64,000 nucleotides of DNA from CAYQOX01 sp964419335 (GTDB lineage Bacteria > Hinthialibacterota > Hinthialibacteria > Hinthialibacterales > Hinthialibacteraceae). The stretch is taken from the NCBI GenBank assembly GCA_964419335.1, contig CAYQOX010000001.1, forward strand, positions 1-64,000. Direction: 5' to 3'. The notes under the pieces are model-generated. The model was not told where the DNA came from. It saw only the letters and a program-made list of their open reading frames with translations, and did not search any database. The translations under genes were made by a program, and so were the position numbers. Shown one piece after another: positions 8,660 to 17,194 of the stretch. The stretch's first letter is position 1; every line of letters starts with the position of its first letter.

Positions 8660-10300
8660 CTATTCTTTCACTTCCATACTTGGAATCGTAAATATTACCG
8701 TTGTCCCTTTTCCTTCTTGGCTTTCAATATGAACTTGTCCATTATGGGCTTCGACAATTTCCCGTACTAAGTAAAGACCTAAGCCAGTTCCTCCAGGTTT
8801 GTTGGTGTGAAAAGCGGAAAACATATGGGGCATTTGGTTTTTGGGGATACCGAACCCGGTGTCATGGAATTCGAATTGAATTGAATTGTTTTTCGTTTTG
8901 GTCACAATGGTGATGATCCCTGCGTTCTGAATGGAATATTGAGAATTCTCAAAAAGGTTGAGAAAAACGCGGCGAAATTGATCTTTGTCAATATTGACAT
9001 AGACCTCATCGTCATGGACATTTAGATAAAACATAATATCTTTATCAGGACGTCGTGAGGAAAGATCGTTGAGAATATTTTGCAAGTAGGTTTTTAAATG
9101 CACCTTCTTTTTGGAGGGTTGTTTGATTCGAGAAAGTACCAGATAGTGGTTAACGATTTCATTCATGCGATCCACTTCTCGTTGTAAATCGGAGGTGAAT
9201 TCCTTAATTTCGTACTTGATTTTCTCACGATTGCCATCGTGGATCGAATCGACGGCTTCGAGTAAACGGTCTGCTAGAAGGTCGGTCGTAAGAGCGATCA
9301 CCCCTAAAGGAGTGCGTATTTCATGGGCAACGCCGGCGGTGATTTTGGTCATGGCGGCCAATTGTTCCATATTCTTGACTTTACTGGCCAAGCGACGTAT
9401 TTCTGCGGTATCTCTTACAATAAGGGTAGAACCGATATGCCCGCCATTTTTATTGCGTAGCAAAGTGAGGGTTGCGTCGGCAGTGAAAGGATGTCCTGAT
9501 TTCGTCACCCATTCCGCTTCATAGATCGTCGTGGATTCCTCTTCCAGAGTGACTTGTTTGAGTTTGTCGGCTTCGTTGGAATTTTTGAGTAAATCAAAAA
9601 GAGATTTGTCGAGAATTTCAGAAGTCTTGTAGCCAAAGAGGCGTTGGGCGCCTTGACTCCAGGTTGAGATCCGATCTTGTTCGTCTAATCCTACGATGGC
9701 GTCTCCCGCTTCAGTTAGGATAAAAGAGAGAAGGCGATCTTCGAGCCATAATTTTTGTTCCAGCGCATGACTGGCCTCTAATAATTCATGAGCATACCGG
9801 TCAATGTAAGAATCCATGGCAAGGTGGATATCCATGAAAAAGACTTTGATTAAAGCGGTTTGGATTTGATTTAAACGTTCTGGTTGCTCATAAAATAAAT
9901 GCAGTAAAATGGGAAACAAAATTTCACAGTAAACCGTATATCCTCCGCTAAAGGATTGGGGGGTCAATCCGATTTGATGATGCGATTCACCGATTTGTTT
10001 CCGTATTTCGAAATGGGTGTCGTCAAAACGTCCTTCGAATATAGAGCAAAAATAATTGTATTGGACTTTTTTTAAGCGCTCAATGTCTTCTTTTGAGTCG
10101 AACCATTGTTGGTATTGAGGGTTCTTTTCTAGCTTGGTATAGAATTGGTCGATGACTTCTGGAATATAGGGGAGCACCAGAGGGCCGGCTTCACGTAAGG
10201 TTTTTATATCATGCTCAGTTAGAGGGTGAAAATCATAGTTATAATTTGAAGCAGATTGTGGTTGAAACCGGTTTTTCATTTCTTTCATAGAACTATCCAA
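8660..10300 (-). CDS. Globin-coupled PAS histidine kinase (546 aa)
   Basis: Cytoplasmic sensor kinase, with no membrane segment. Residues about 22-175 match the protoglobin/globin-coupled-sensor domain: FHPLTEHDIKTLREA, then VIDQFYTKL (Y54 a candidate distal residue), then IGESHHQIGL, whose first His (H107) aligns with the heme-ligating proximal His. A PAS domain follows (about 188-300, ending in a typical IVRDTAEIRR), then HisKA with H326 in VAHEIRTPL and a HATPase domain with the N-box (NLFENSQ), DTGFGIP and GTGLGLYLV. The expected ligand is O2 (also CO or NO) bound by heme, with signal passed to the adjacent sigma-54 regulator. Globin kinases of this type are known in Anaeromyxobacter. Heme binding is inferred. 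Confidence 0.88.
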   Translation of the reverse strand: MDSSMKEMKNRFQPQSASNYNYDFHPLTEHDIKTLREAGPLVLPYIPEVIDQFYTKLEKNPQYQQWFDSKEDIERLKKVQYNYFCSIFEGRFDDTHFEIRKQIGESHHQIGLTPQSFSGGYTVYCEILFPILLHLFYEQPERLNQIQTALIKVFFMDIHLAMDSYIDRYAHELLEASHALEQKLWLEDRLLSFILTEAGDAIVGLDEQDRISTWSQGAQRLFGYKTSEILDKSLFDLLKNSNEADKLKQVTLEEESTTIYEAEWVTKSGHPFTADATLTLLRNKNGGHIGSTLIVRDTAEIRRLASKVKNMEQLAAMTKITAGVAHEIRTPLGVIALTTDLLADRLLEAVDSIHDGNREKIKYEIKEFTSDLQREVDRMNEIVNHYLVLSRIKQPSKKKVHLKTYLQNILNDLSSRRPDKDIMFYLNVHDDEVYVNIDKDQFRRVFLNLFENSQYSIQNAGIITIVTKTKNNSIQFEFHDTGFGIPKNQMPHMFSAFHTNKPGGTGLGLYLVREIVEAHNGQVHIESQEGKGTTVIFTIPSMEVKE

Positions 10301-10406
10301 CTAAAGATTATAGGGTGTTGTTCGAGATGTCTTACTCTTATGGTTGAAGATCATATCAGTTGTTGATCAAGAGGTGGGGAGTTTCGCTTGATGCTTCTCG
10401 ACAATC

Positions 10407-10435
10407 ATTGTAAGGCGTTTGTGATTAAGTTCCAA
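10407..10435 (-). promoter_or_regulatory. Candidate promoter of the kinase-regulator operon
   Basis: On the minus strand TTGGAA and TACAAT are separated by 17 bases, a good sigma-70 match about 105 bases before the kinase start. It lies just downstream of the palindrome at 10451-10470. Confidence 0.5.
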
Positions 10436-10450
10436 GGCGAATAGAGAAAA

Positions 10451-10470
10451 CTTTGTCATATTTGACAAAG
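10451..10470. promoter_or_regulatory. 8-bp inverted repeat, possible operator
   Basis: CTTTGTCA and TGACAAAG form perfect arms around a four-base loop, centred about 25 bases upstream of the -35 of the kinase promoter. A protein-binding site is a fair reading. A similar core (CATATTTGACA) recurs inside the terminator loop near 11222, probably by chance. Confidence 0.4.
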
Positions 10471-10499
10471 CCTCGAAGTGGATGGGATGTAAATAAAGA

Positions 10500-10533
10500 A
10501 AAAAGGCCTTGCTCGGATGACCAAGGCCTTTTT
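10500..10533. terminator. Bidirectional rho-independent terminator
   Basis: AAAAAGGCCTTG (10500-10511) pairs perfectly with CAAGGCCTTTTT (10522-10533) around a ten-base loop, giving U-tracts on both strands. It separates the kinase promoter region from the repeat island and could end a transcript coming out of that island. Confidence 0.8.
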
Positions 10534-10542
10534 ATAACTTTA

Positions 10543-10718
10543 AATGGCGGGAAGAGATTGAGGAAAAGATGATGTATGTTGCTGATTCAAGGATGCGTAT
10601 CATGGAGATTGTGGGTTCGATGGGTATACTGCGGTGTTGATGCCAATCTCCACATAAGCCATTCGTTGTTGTATGGGACATGGTTTTGGAGGTTAAAACC
10701 TAAATCCATCCCGCCATT
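10543..10718. other. Non-coding structured module A (nested inverted repeats)
   Basis: There is no credible protein here. A 10-bp outer stem, AATGGCGGGA (10543-10552) with TCCCGCCATT (10709-10718), encloses two further stems. The first is TGGAGATTG (10603-10611) with CAATCTCCA (10644-10652); the second is GGTTTT (10682-10687) with AAAACC (10695-10700). Together they form a three-way-junction-like fold of about 176 nt. A structured RNA or a small repeat element are the two readings. It carries an 11-base segment (CAAGGATGCGT, 10589-10599) repeated in module B. Confidence 0.4.
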
Positions 10719-10727
10719 AGTTTTTAT

Positions 10728-11012
10728 CGGCCCCTTTGAACCAAGTTGCCGTACAAGGATGCGTTACCGAGAGCACAAATCAATCCATGATGCATTTTCT
10801 GCTGTGGAAGCATGATGCCTTACCGATGTCGTACTCGATGTCTGACGGATGCTGTTGACCGTTGCATGTACGTGGAGGCCGTACTGTTGTGAACCCTGAT
10901 GCCGTACTTGATGCTTTACCGTTGCCTTACAAGATGCCGGACAGTTGTTGAAACTCGATGTATGAACAATGATGCTTTTGATTTGTGCGGTGATGGTTTT
11001 CAAAAGGGGCCG
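10728..11012. repeat. Degenerate 11-12 bp tandem array inside a long inverted repeat (module B)
   Basis: The ends, CGGCCCCTTTGAACC (10728-10742) and its near-complement (10995-11012), form a long stem with two single-base bulges. Between them G-A/T-T-G starts recur at 10814, 10825, 10837, 10848, 10861, 10875 (GAGG), 10886, 10898, 10910, 10921, 10933, 10944, 10957 and 10971. Spacing is 11-14 bases, mostly 11-12, with a loose consensus GATGCCKTACCG. Earlier units lie at 10745, 10758, 10789 and 10801. Spacing is not a multiple of three, so a coding repeat is unlikely. It is not CRISPR: the units are too short and there are no spacers. A protein-binding array, a structured RNA or a mobile-element remnant are all possible. 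Confidence 0.6.
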
Positions 11013-11201
11013 CCGCATTCGACTTTGTTTCTTACGCTTAGTATTATAAGCAGAGAATGTGCCAAATAATAGATTATGAGCAAAAAAACAGAAAATTTCT
11101 TTGGGGTCTCAGGTTTAAGTTTTATATATTCAGGTAGTTATGAATTTAATAAAATTTTCGGGCGGCTTTTTCTAAAGCAAAAACTATCGATAGAAATATA
11201 G

Positions 11202-11240
11202 GAAAACCCCGTTTGTGTTTGACATATTTGACAGAACGGG
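11202..11240 (-). terminator. Terminator of the RND/beta-barrel operon
   Basis: Read on the minus strand, CCCGTT pairs with AACGGG, extended past a bulge by TGT/ACA, and is followed by GTTTTCC. It lies 50 bases past the beta-barrel stop codon. The 11013-11290 stretch around it is AT-rich and otherwise shows no gene. Confidence 0.55.
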
Positions 11241-11290
11241 ACACGATTTAATGACAATTGAGTCAGAAATGTAATAGAATTGTGCGATTT

Positions 11291-12787
11291 TTAAAAAGAA
11301 TAACGTAACGAGGCGTAAACATTTGTATTACGCTCAAATTGGCCAAAAAAGGTGTGATCCTCTTCTCCAAGAAATATATTTGAGCCAATAGTTGCTTGCC
11401 AATCATCGGTCATCTTATATGAGGCGTTTAGACGAATATATACGTCTTCATCGGAGGGACTGAAATAGCTGAAATAAGAGAGTTCCAAATCCTGATTGAG
11501 TAGTAATTGAGTCAAGCGTAAAGTCAACACATGTCGATCTTCATCGCGCGGGCGGCTTCCTGGAGGCAAGGAGGCGTGATAATCGTTATAATCCATCATA
11601 AATTCTAAGTAATATTGAACGGCTGCTGTAAAGTCGGTCCAAAGTTCCTGCTCATACCCAATTAAAAAACGCAGTTCACTATTGTTGATAAAAGGATCGG
11701 TTCCTGCACGATCCTCCACAGAATCGTAATACCCTACTTCAATATTCCCGATTCCCGCCAAGGCATTTCCCCGTAAACTGGCACCATAGGTATTCAGCTC
11801 AGGAAATATTCCATACCCCCCTGCGGGATCCATCCCGCCTGGGGTTTTCCAATAGCCATGATATCCATACAACGCGACTTCATAAGAGGAAATCGTTCGA
11901 TAGATGCGATAAGCGAATTCATCATCACTGAACCAATCGTTAGGATCGGAGACTCCAAAGCGGTTATGCTCACCCGCACGACGGCCAAGATTCCCGTTCC
12001 AATAACTGACACGCTCGCCACTGATGAAGCGGTCGGAATCAAACTGAGGAGTGTAGACGAAATTAATATTGGCAATATCGGTAAAGATTCCTAAACGGAC
12101 GGAATCGGATGGGGCTTTTAAATATTCCACATCCCGGCCGATGAAGAAAGATTGCCAATCTTTGGGAAACATATCATTGATAAAGAGCAAATCCCCGGTT
12201 CCCCATGTCAATATTTGTCGTCCCACACGAACATCTATGAAATCCAAGGGGGTAAAGGAAACATTTAATCCTCGGAGATCAGTTTCCCATTCATGATCAA
12301 CTTGGTCATAAAACACATCCCCAGTAAAATCAAAAGTAAAATCTTCAAAGGCACGGGTGGTTTCCAACTGCAAACGGCTTTCACCCATGATGAGATCGCT
12401 AGAATGATAAGGGTCGTTTTGGGTGCGCATACCTGCACGTACTTCCCAAAAGCCATGGATGGGAAAGCCTAGCAATTCTTGATCTTCAAACCAGGAGACC
12501 TCTTCTTCCTCCACTGGGACTTCTTCACTTTCACGTGTGCCTAAACCTTGTGGTAAGTCAGGTTCTTGTGATGAATCATCGCCTCCTAAGCCTTGTGGAA
12601 GCGCAGGTTCATCGGAAGTTTCATCCCCCCCTAATCCGGAAGGCAAGGGCGGTTCTGAGGAGGAATCTTGATTATCGGAACCACCTAATCCCGAAGGAAG
12701 AGGCGGTTCCGAATCTTGTGTCCATCCAAGTTGAAAGATAAATAGTAAACTCAGCGATAGAAGCAAAGGATAGATGTTTTTCTTCAT
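11291..12787 (-). CDS. Outer-membrane beta-barrel protein with P/G-rich repeat head (498 aa)
   Basis: Exported protein with a signal peptide (1-23). Next comes a low-complexity head with four copies of a short repeat (EPPLPSGLGG and variants) at residues 27-83, then an acidic linker. From about 95 to the end, alternating polar/aromatic strands finish with an aromatic C-terminal residue (NVYASLRYSF), the outer-membrane insertion signal. Motifs such as DVRVGRQILTWGTGD resemble the DUF1302/alginate-export-like barrels found next to RND transporters. It overlaps the upstream LolA-like gene by four bases (ATGA), so translation is coupled. It probably provides the outer-membrane step or acceptor for the RND/LolA-like system. 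The cargo is unknown. Confidence 0.75.
   Translation of the reverse strand: MKKNIYPLLLSLSLLFIFQLGWTQDSEPPLPSGLGGSDNQDSSSEPPLPSGLGGDETSDEPALPQGLGGDDSSQEPDLPQGLGTRESEEVPVEEEEVSWFEDQELLGFPIHGFWEVRAGMRTQNDPYHSSDLIMGESRLQLETTRAFEDFTFDFTGDVFYDQVDHEWETDLRGLNVSFTPLDFIDVRVGRQILTWGTGDLLFINDMFPKDWQSFFIGRDVEYLKAPSDSVRLGIFTDIANINFVYTPQFDSDRFISGERVSYWNGNLGRRAGEHNRFGVSDPNDWFSDDEFAYRIYRTISSYEVALYGYHGYWKTPGGMDPAGGYGIFPELNTYGASLRGNALAGIGNIEVGYYDSVEDRAGTDPFINNSELRFLIGYEQELWTDFTAAVQYYLEFMMDYNDYHASLPPGSRPRDEDRHVLTLRLTQLLLNQDLELSYFSYFSPSDEDVYIRLNASYKMTDDWQATIGSNIFLGEEDHTFFGQFERNTNVYASLRYSF
12539..12709 (-). repeat. Four in-frame 45-54 bp repeats (EPxLPxGLGG)
   Basis: Codons 27-36, 45-54, 60-69 and 75-83 of the beta-barrel gene encode near-identical E-P-P/A/D-L-P-S/Q-G-L-G-G units separated by Asp/Ser-rich spacers. 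Periods are 18, 15 and 15 residues. This kind of array changes length easily. Confidence 0.85.
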
Positions 12788-13593
12788 CGTAAATATTCCC
12801 GTGGTGGCCGCCGCAGATAACGTTCGGTGAATATATTATCAGGAAGTTCAATGTCGTACTTCACGTTGGAGTATTCATTGACGGTTTTACTATCGTTACG
12901 TAGGTTTTTCATTTCTCCTTGAACTACAGTGGGATACCCCTGAATCGTTTCTACCTTTTGTGCCGTATAGACACGATATTCCTTGTCGTTATCATCAAAA
13001 TACATTGTGCGTACGGGAAGGAAGGTTTCCTTGTGAATCCAGGTTTTGTAATAAGCAAACTCAACATATTTAGTCTCTTTGGGTGTACTCTTGACCACGT
13101 AATAGGTGTCGGTGGTTTCCTCCAATTCGTGATTATCCAGTTTCGGGGAGCGACCGGAAACATCTTCATAGAAAAAGTTGGAACCGACGAAACTCGTACG
13201 CTTATCAGAGGCAGCGATACGCTTTACCAAATCCAAATCAGGGAGATAAAGCCACCGGTCATCATCCTCGCCTATGTGTTTCCAAACCAGGAAGACCATT
13301 TTACGTACATCAGAGGGGGCATTGAAATAAACATAGAAACGTTGTTCTTCGTTTTTGTCATCCATATTACGGCGCAGGATCGTGAATTCGCGATTGCGAG
13401 TTCGTTCTTGACTGTCCGTAATCGTCATTTTGACATGAGCGCGTCCTGTTTCGCCTTGGTAATAGGCGACCTCATTAGCCTTGTCTACGATTTCATCCAC
13501 GGTGAGATCCTCTTCCTGAGCTTGCAGGTTGAGGCTCGGTGTCATAATGAATAGCGCGATAAATAGGGTGAAAGTCAGGGTGTTTTTACTCAT
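12784..13593 (-). CDS. LolA-like outer-membrane lipoprotein-sorting family protein (269 aa)
   Basis: Periplasmic protein with a signal peptide (1-25) and a LolA/TP0789-like fold. Typical features are LTVDEIVDKANEVAYYQG, RNREFTILRR, RFYVYFNAPSDVRKMVFLVW, then DDRWLYLPDLDLVKRIAASD, FVGSNFFYEDVSGR and a C-terminal VKYDIELPDNIFTERYLRR. The family accompanies MMPL/RND transporters and is thought to carry lipids or hydrophobic substrates across the periplasm. It sits between the RND gene (8-base overlap) and the barrel gene (4-base overlap), a compact three-part envelope export unit. Confidence 0.83.
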   Translation of the reverse strand: MSKNTLTFTLFIALFIMTPSLNLQAQEEDLTVDEIVDKANEVAYYQGETGRAHVKMTITDSQERTRNREFTILRRNMDDKNEEQRFYVYFNAPSDVRKMVFLVWKHIGEDDDRWLYLPDLDLVKRIAASDKRTSFVGSNFFYEDVSGRSPKLDNHELEETTDTYYVVKSTPKETKYVEFAYYKTWIHKETFLPVRTMYFDDNDKEYRVYTAQKVETIQGYPTVVQGEMKNLRNDSKTVNEYSNVKYDIELPDNIFTERYLRRPPREYLR

Positions 13594-16489
13594 GGTTTAT
13601 CTCCTTCTTCTCAAGTTCTTTCTCTTCTTTCGTTTCTGCCCGACATCGGGTACGTCGTGAGAGCCATGAACAGGCGATGGCCATTAGTGGAATCAGAATA
13701 ACACTAATCCAGGTTAAAAGTGTCCATCCAATGTGTACAAATTGATGTAAATTAATTGCGATGAAAATCACCGCTAAAATGGTGATTGTTACACAAATTG
13801 CACAATTGCAAGTAACCCCTGTGTTTTTGTATTCCCGGAACAACCACTTTTCTAAAACAGTAACTAGCGAGGGCAAAATCAGGAGGGTTGCTACTCCTGA
13901 AACCGCCAAGATGGTGGCGATAAAGATTCCCACCGTTTGGTAGGGGACCAAAGGAGCGAGCAGGAGAGGTAAGAATCCTACTGCAATCACGATAATGTTA
14001 CGGGTTATCGCCCGGGCGGGTTCACTGAATACAGGGCGGATGGTATCGGACCAAGTTCTATATCGTTTGAACAATTCGCGGCCTCTTGCCAAAAAGTGGA
14101 TGGCGAAGTCAATCGCTAGGCCTAGAGTGAGCGATGAAAGTACGGCAACCGGCATATCATAATCTTTGCCAATAAACCCAATCAATCCGTAGATGAAAGC
14201 AATGGTAACGGTGAGAGGAAGCATGCAAAGGATTCCCCACAACGGAGAAGAGAAGAGGGCTGTCATCAACAAGAAGACGACAACAAAACTCCCAAGAAAG
14301 GCTCCTAGCATGCCAGAGACCATCTTATCTTGCCATACCACATTGAGGTACGTTTTGCCAAACCATTGAAAATCGAGATCAATCGGCGGGGGATTATCCT
14401 TGAAATAATGTTCTACCTCACGGATCACTTCTTCCATGTCTTGATTATCCCCACTGGTAAGTTGAAACCAAATACTGGCTTGTTTGTGATCCGGGGTCAC
14501 CAAATGCCAAAGATCATCAGGATTATGGCTGTTTTGGAAGGAGATCAAGCATTGGGCTACCGCGGGGATGGTGTCGGGTACACGATAGTATTCTTCTTTT
14601 CCTTCAAATAACTCTTTATAAACTTTTTTAATCAAATCCACGACGGAATTTGTCTTACCAACTATCTCGACGTTTTCATCCAAGTGTTGTTGAAAATCAT
14701 TAATGTACTGCAATACATCGGGACGTTTAAAGGTTTGTAGGGAAAGGCTAGAGCGATCGACAGCCGCCTTGATTTCACTCCATGCGTCGATCCTTTCACC
14801 TTCGGCACGATTTTCTTCGACTTCCATTTGTGTGCTAACCGCATCGGCCAAATCCTGGGGGATTTCGGCAACCTGCGCCGTTTGTTTGATGATTTCCTTG
14901 GCCTTGGGGGCTATTTCTTCGATTACGGAAATTTCATTTTTCCATTCATCCACTGCCGAATCGACGGCTGTTTCCATCTCTTCCGATAATAATTGCATTT
15001 CTTCGTTTCCACCCGCAAACGAAGGTTCGATTTGTAAATAGGCCATATAGGTTCCGCCAAAGTGATCGTTGAGTACCTTGTCGGCCACGCGGATGGGATG
15101 ACTTTTGGTGAACCACTTCACCGGATTGTCATTGATCTGAATTAGACTAATTCCATACCCAGCAAGCACGGCAATGATCAATGTCGCGGTGAGGATCAAT
15201 TTCGCTCGTCGATAGGTAAATCCCCCCACAAAACCCAGGAAGGAGGCGATTAGGGTTTTTTGCTCGCCCTCATGGGTTTGCACCCCGAAGTTTTCCAAGG
15301 AAGATTCCTTGATAAACATAGTGAAGGCGGGGATAAAGGTGATTGTCAAAAGCCATGCGACCATCACACCAAAAGCGACAAAAATACCAAAGACTTGCAC
15401 AGGTGGAATTGGAGTCAACGCTAAGGATGCGAAACCTGCGGCTGAGGTCAGCGAAGTATAAAGCATGGGAGTGAAGAGATGGCTCATCACATGGAGGATT
15501 GTTTTTCGCCGATCTTTGTAGTTGGGATATTGATCGAAAAAGTCCGAGAGGACGTGTATCGAGTCCAGCACTGCAATGGGCATGACGAAGATGGGGATCA
15601 TGGAACTCATGATGTGTACGGTGTTGCCCGTACCAATCAATGCCCCCATGGAATAAATCACCGAGACCAAAGCCACAATCATAGGACTAACAATCAAGAT
15701 CAATTTGCGGAAAAAGAACCACATGAGAATGAAAATTAACACCATGGCCGTGGGAGCAGAAATGGCCATCTGGATGAACATTTCCACGCCGAAGGTATCT
15801 TCGGCGACGGGCAGACCGGTGATGTAATATTCTTCAGGACCAGAAAACTCAGTGATCTTATTTTTAAGTTGACTATAGACTTTATATGAAAGGTCCTTTT
15901 GGGAAAGAGGGAGGTATAAAGCAATCGCTTTACCGTCTTCGGAAACTAGGGTATCCCGCAGCAACGGGTTATCCATCGCGTCATCGCGAATTTGGAGTGC
16001 TTCTTCTTGAGTTTCCGGTGGTTCGGCCATTAACCATTCGAACTGTACACTTCCCAAGCCGCCTTGTTTAATATTATCTACCGTGGAAGGGGCAAGCATA
16101 TCATCAAGAATGACCCCAACCTGCTTTTCTTCATCCTCGGGATGCGGCCATTGCAACCCTTCGGCGAACTGAGTTAATTCATAAATCTTTCTTAGCGATT
16201 CTGGATTGAAAACTCCGTTCTCATCTTCTTCATTCACAATCCCAACGACCACCATATCATGGAGGGAGAAGACCTCCTTCATCTTGTTGTGGAACACCCG
16301 AACCGGTTCCTCTTTGGCCAACATATTCTCCGGGTCGGTATCGACTTGCACCATAGGAAACATGGCGGCAAAGATAACCATGAACACCAGAATAAGGGTG
16401 GTTACGGTTTTGGGATAATCGATCGCTAATTTGATAAACGATAAGCCAAACTCGGTCGATTTGTTATTGGCTTGATGGGGTTGGTTCAT
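13586..16489 (-). CDS. RND/MMPL superfamily transporter (967 aa)
   Basis: Inner-membrane transporter of the RND/MMPL type with the usual duplicated layout. A first membrane helix (about 30-50) is followed by a large periplasmic loop (about 55-240), a bundle of helices containing DSIHVLSDFFD (about 240-395), a second helix near 435-455 and a second periplasmic loop (about 460-725). A second bundle with LGLAIDFAIHFLARGRE follows, and two extra hydrophobic helices lie near the C-terminus. The C-terminal tail is charged (KEEKELEKKE). Proton-driven export of lipids or hydrophobic compounds is the family role. Together with the LolA-like and barrel genes it forms one operon with its own promoter at 16539-16567. 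Confidence 0.88.
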   Translation of the reverse strand: MNQPHQANNKSTEFGLSFIKLAIDYPKTVTTLILVFMVIFAAMFPMVQVDTDPENMLAKEEPVRVFHNKMKEVFSLHDMVVVGIVNEEDENGVFNPESLRKIYELTQFAEGLQWPHPEDEEKQVGVILDDMLAPSTVDNIKQGGLGSVQFEWLMAEPPETQEEALQIRDDAMDNPLLRDTLVSEDGKAIALYLPLSQKDLSYKVYSQLKNKITEFSGPEEYYITGLPVAEDTFGVEMFIQMAISAPTAMVLIFILMWFFFRKLILIVSPMIVALVSVIYSMGALIGTGNTVHIMSSMIPIFVMPIAVLDSIHVLSDFFDQYPNYKDRRKTILHVMSHLFTPMLYTSLTSAAGFASLALTPIPPVQVFGIFVAFGVMVAWLLTITFIPAFTMFIKESSLENFGVQTHEGEQKTLIASFLGFVGGFTYRRAKLILTATLIIAVLAGYGISLIQINDNPVKWFTKSHPIRVADKVLNDHFGGTYMAYLQIEPSFAGGNEEMQLLSEEMETAVDSAVDEWKNEISVIEEIAPKAKEIIKQTAQVAEIPQDLADAVSTQMEVEENRAEGERIDAWSEIKAAVDRSSLSLQTFKRPDVLQYINDFQQHLDENVEIVGKTNSVVDLIKKVYKELFEGKEEYYRVPDTIPAVAQCLISFQNSHNPDDLWHLVTPDHKQASIWFQLTSGDNQDMEEVIREVEHYFKDNPPPIDLDFQWFGKTYLNVVWQDKMVSGMLGAFLGSFVVVFLLMTALFSSPLWGILCMLPLTVTIAFIYGLIGFIGKDYDMPVAVLSSLTLGLAIDFAIHFLARGRELFKRYRTWSDTIRPVFSEPARAITRNIIVIAVGFLPLLLAPLVPYQTVGIFIATILAVSGVATLLILPSLVTVLEKWLFREYKNTGVTCNCAICVTITILAVIFIAINLHQFVHIGWTLLTWISVILIPLMAIACSWLSRRTRCRAETKEEKELEKKEINHE

Positions 16490-16538
16490 GGAGGCACCCT
16501 CTCTTTATAAAAAAATGGCAATCATGAATTCGATTTTT

Positions 16539-16567
16539 ATTATATAACAAATTCTTTATACTGCCAA
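16539..16567 (-). promoter_or_regulatory. sigma-70 promoter of the RND operon
   Basis: On the minus strand TTGGCA and TATAAT are separated by exactly 17 bases, about 50 bases before the RND start. It implies that the three-gene operon can be transcribed independently of the arsR-like gene upstream. Confidence 0.6.
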
Positions 16568-16649
16568 GGAGAAAGAAAAAACTTTATAAAAGATGGTTGT
16601 ATTTTAGATGAATACAGGGCTGGGTAAAATAGGTGTTTGATCTTTATGA

Positions 16650-17012
16650 CTAGGATTTCATCGTACTCATTTTGTTTTTGCAGACTTCTTGAATGACGCT
16701 TTCGCGAGAACGTTCTTTGAGAGGGCGGTTTTTTTTAAATTCTTCGATTAAATTCTTGACAAAGGCGGTATTGAGCAAATAATAGCAACGCATAGGTCCC
16801 TTGATATGAGAACCGATCAGATTGACTTTTTTTAAAGCGGCGAGATGCTGGGATAAATTAGGTTGGGAGACATCTACGATTTGTTGGACATCGCTCACAC
16901 ATTTAGGACCATGGCACAATTCATCGAGAATGGCCAGACGAACGGGATGCGCAATGGCCTTCATCAAACAGGCTATCTGTTCCCATTTTTCCCACTTTTT
17001 CTTATCTCTCAT
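16650..17012 (-). CDS. ArsR-family transcriptional regulator (120 aa)
   Basis: Small winged-helix repressor. LMKAIAHPVRLAILDELCHGPKCVSDV is the canonical ArsR N-terminal helix region, followed by the recognition helix VSQPNLSQHLAALKKVNLI and the wing (SHIKGPMRCYYLLN). The metal-binding ELCVCD motif is only partly kept: Cys is present at ELC, PKC and MRC, so a thiol- or metal-responsive mechanism is possible but not proven. The C-terminal tail is basic. It lies 160 bp upstream of the RND operon on the same strand and is divergent from dapF. It may repress itself and the exporter. Confidence 0.85.
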   Translation of the reverse strand: MRDKKKWEKWEQIACLMKAIAHPVRLAILDELCHGPKCVSDVQQIVDVSQPNLSQHLAALKKVNLIGSHIKGPMRCYYLLNTAFVKNLIEEFKKNRPLKERSRESVIQEVCKNKMSTMKS

Positions 17013-17041
17013 TTATTTACCCGAAATACGAACAAGTTAAC

Positions 17042-17063
17042 ATATATAATACCATTATAATAT
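17042..17063. promoter_or_regulatory. Candidate ArsR operator
   Basis: ATATATAAT and ATTATAATAT form an imperfect inverted repeat around ACC, about 30-50 bases before the arsR-like start, overlapping possible -10 elements (TTGATT-16-TATTAT on the minus strand). AT-rich dyads at the promoter are usual for ArsR-SmtB repressors. Confidence 0.4.
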
Positions 17064-17194
17064 AAGCAATCAAGAAATTCTATCAAGAAAATGCAAAACT
17101 TATTCATTTTATAGGGTATGTACCAAGGAAAATTGAATTGTAGGAAAATCGTGATACATTTCATTAAGCGTAAAATATTATGATGAGGTAAATC

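Noticed and set aside
10576..10815. 79-codon frame on the plus strand across both modules
   Set aside because: Crosses the module boundary and the inverted repeats, without a start site or family resemblance.
10745..10980. CRISPR array
   Set aside because: Units are only 11-12 bp, degenerate and contiguous; there are no spacers and no cas genes.
10764..11018. 84-codon frame on the minus strand inside the repeat island
   Set aside because: It tracks the tandem repeat, with no domain; the repeat spacing is not a multiple of three, so it is very likely fortuitous.
11218..11232. Second copy of the TTGTCATATTTGACA-like motif near 10453
   Set aside because: It lies within the loop of a terminator hairpin and differs in position and context; probably coincidental.
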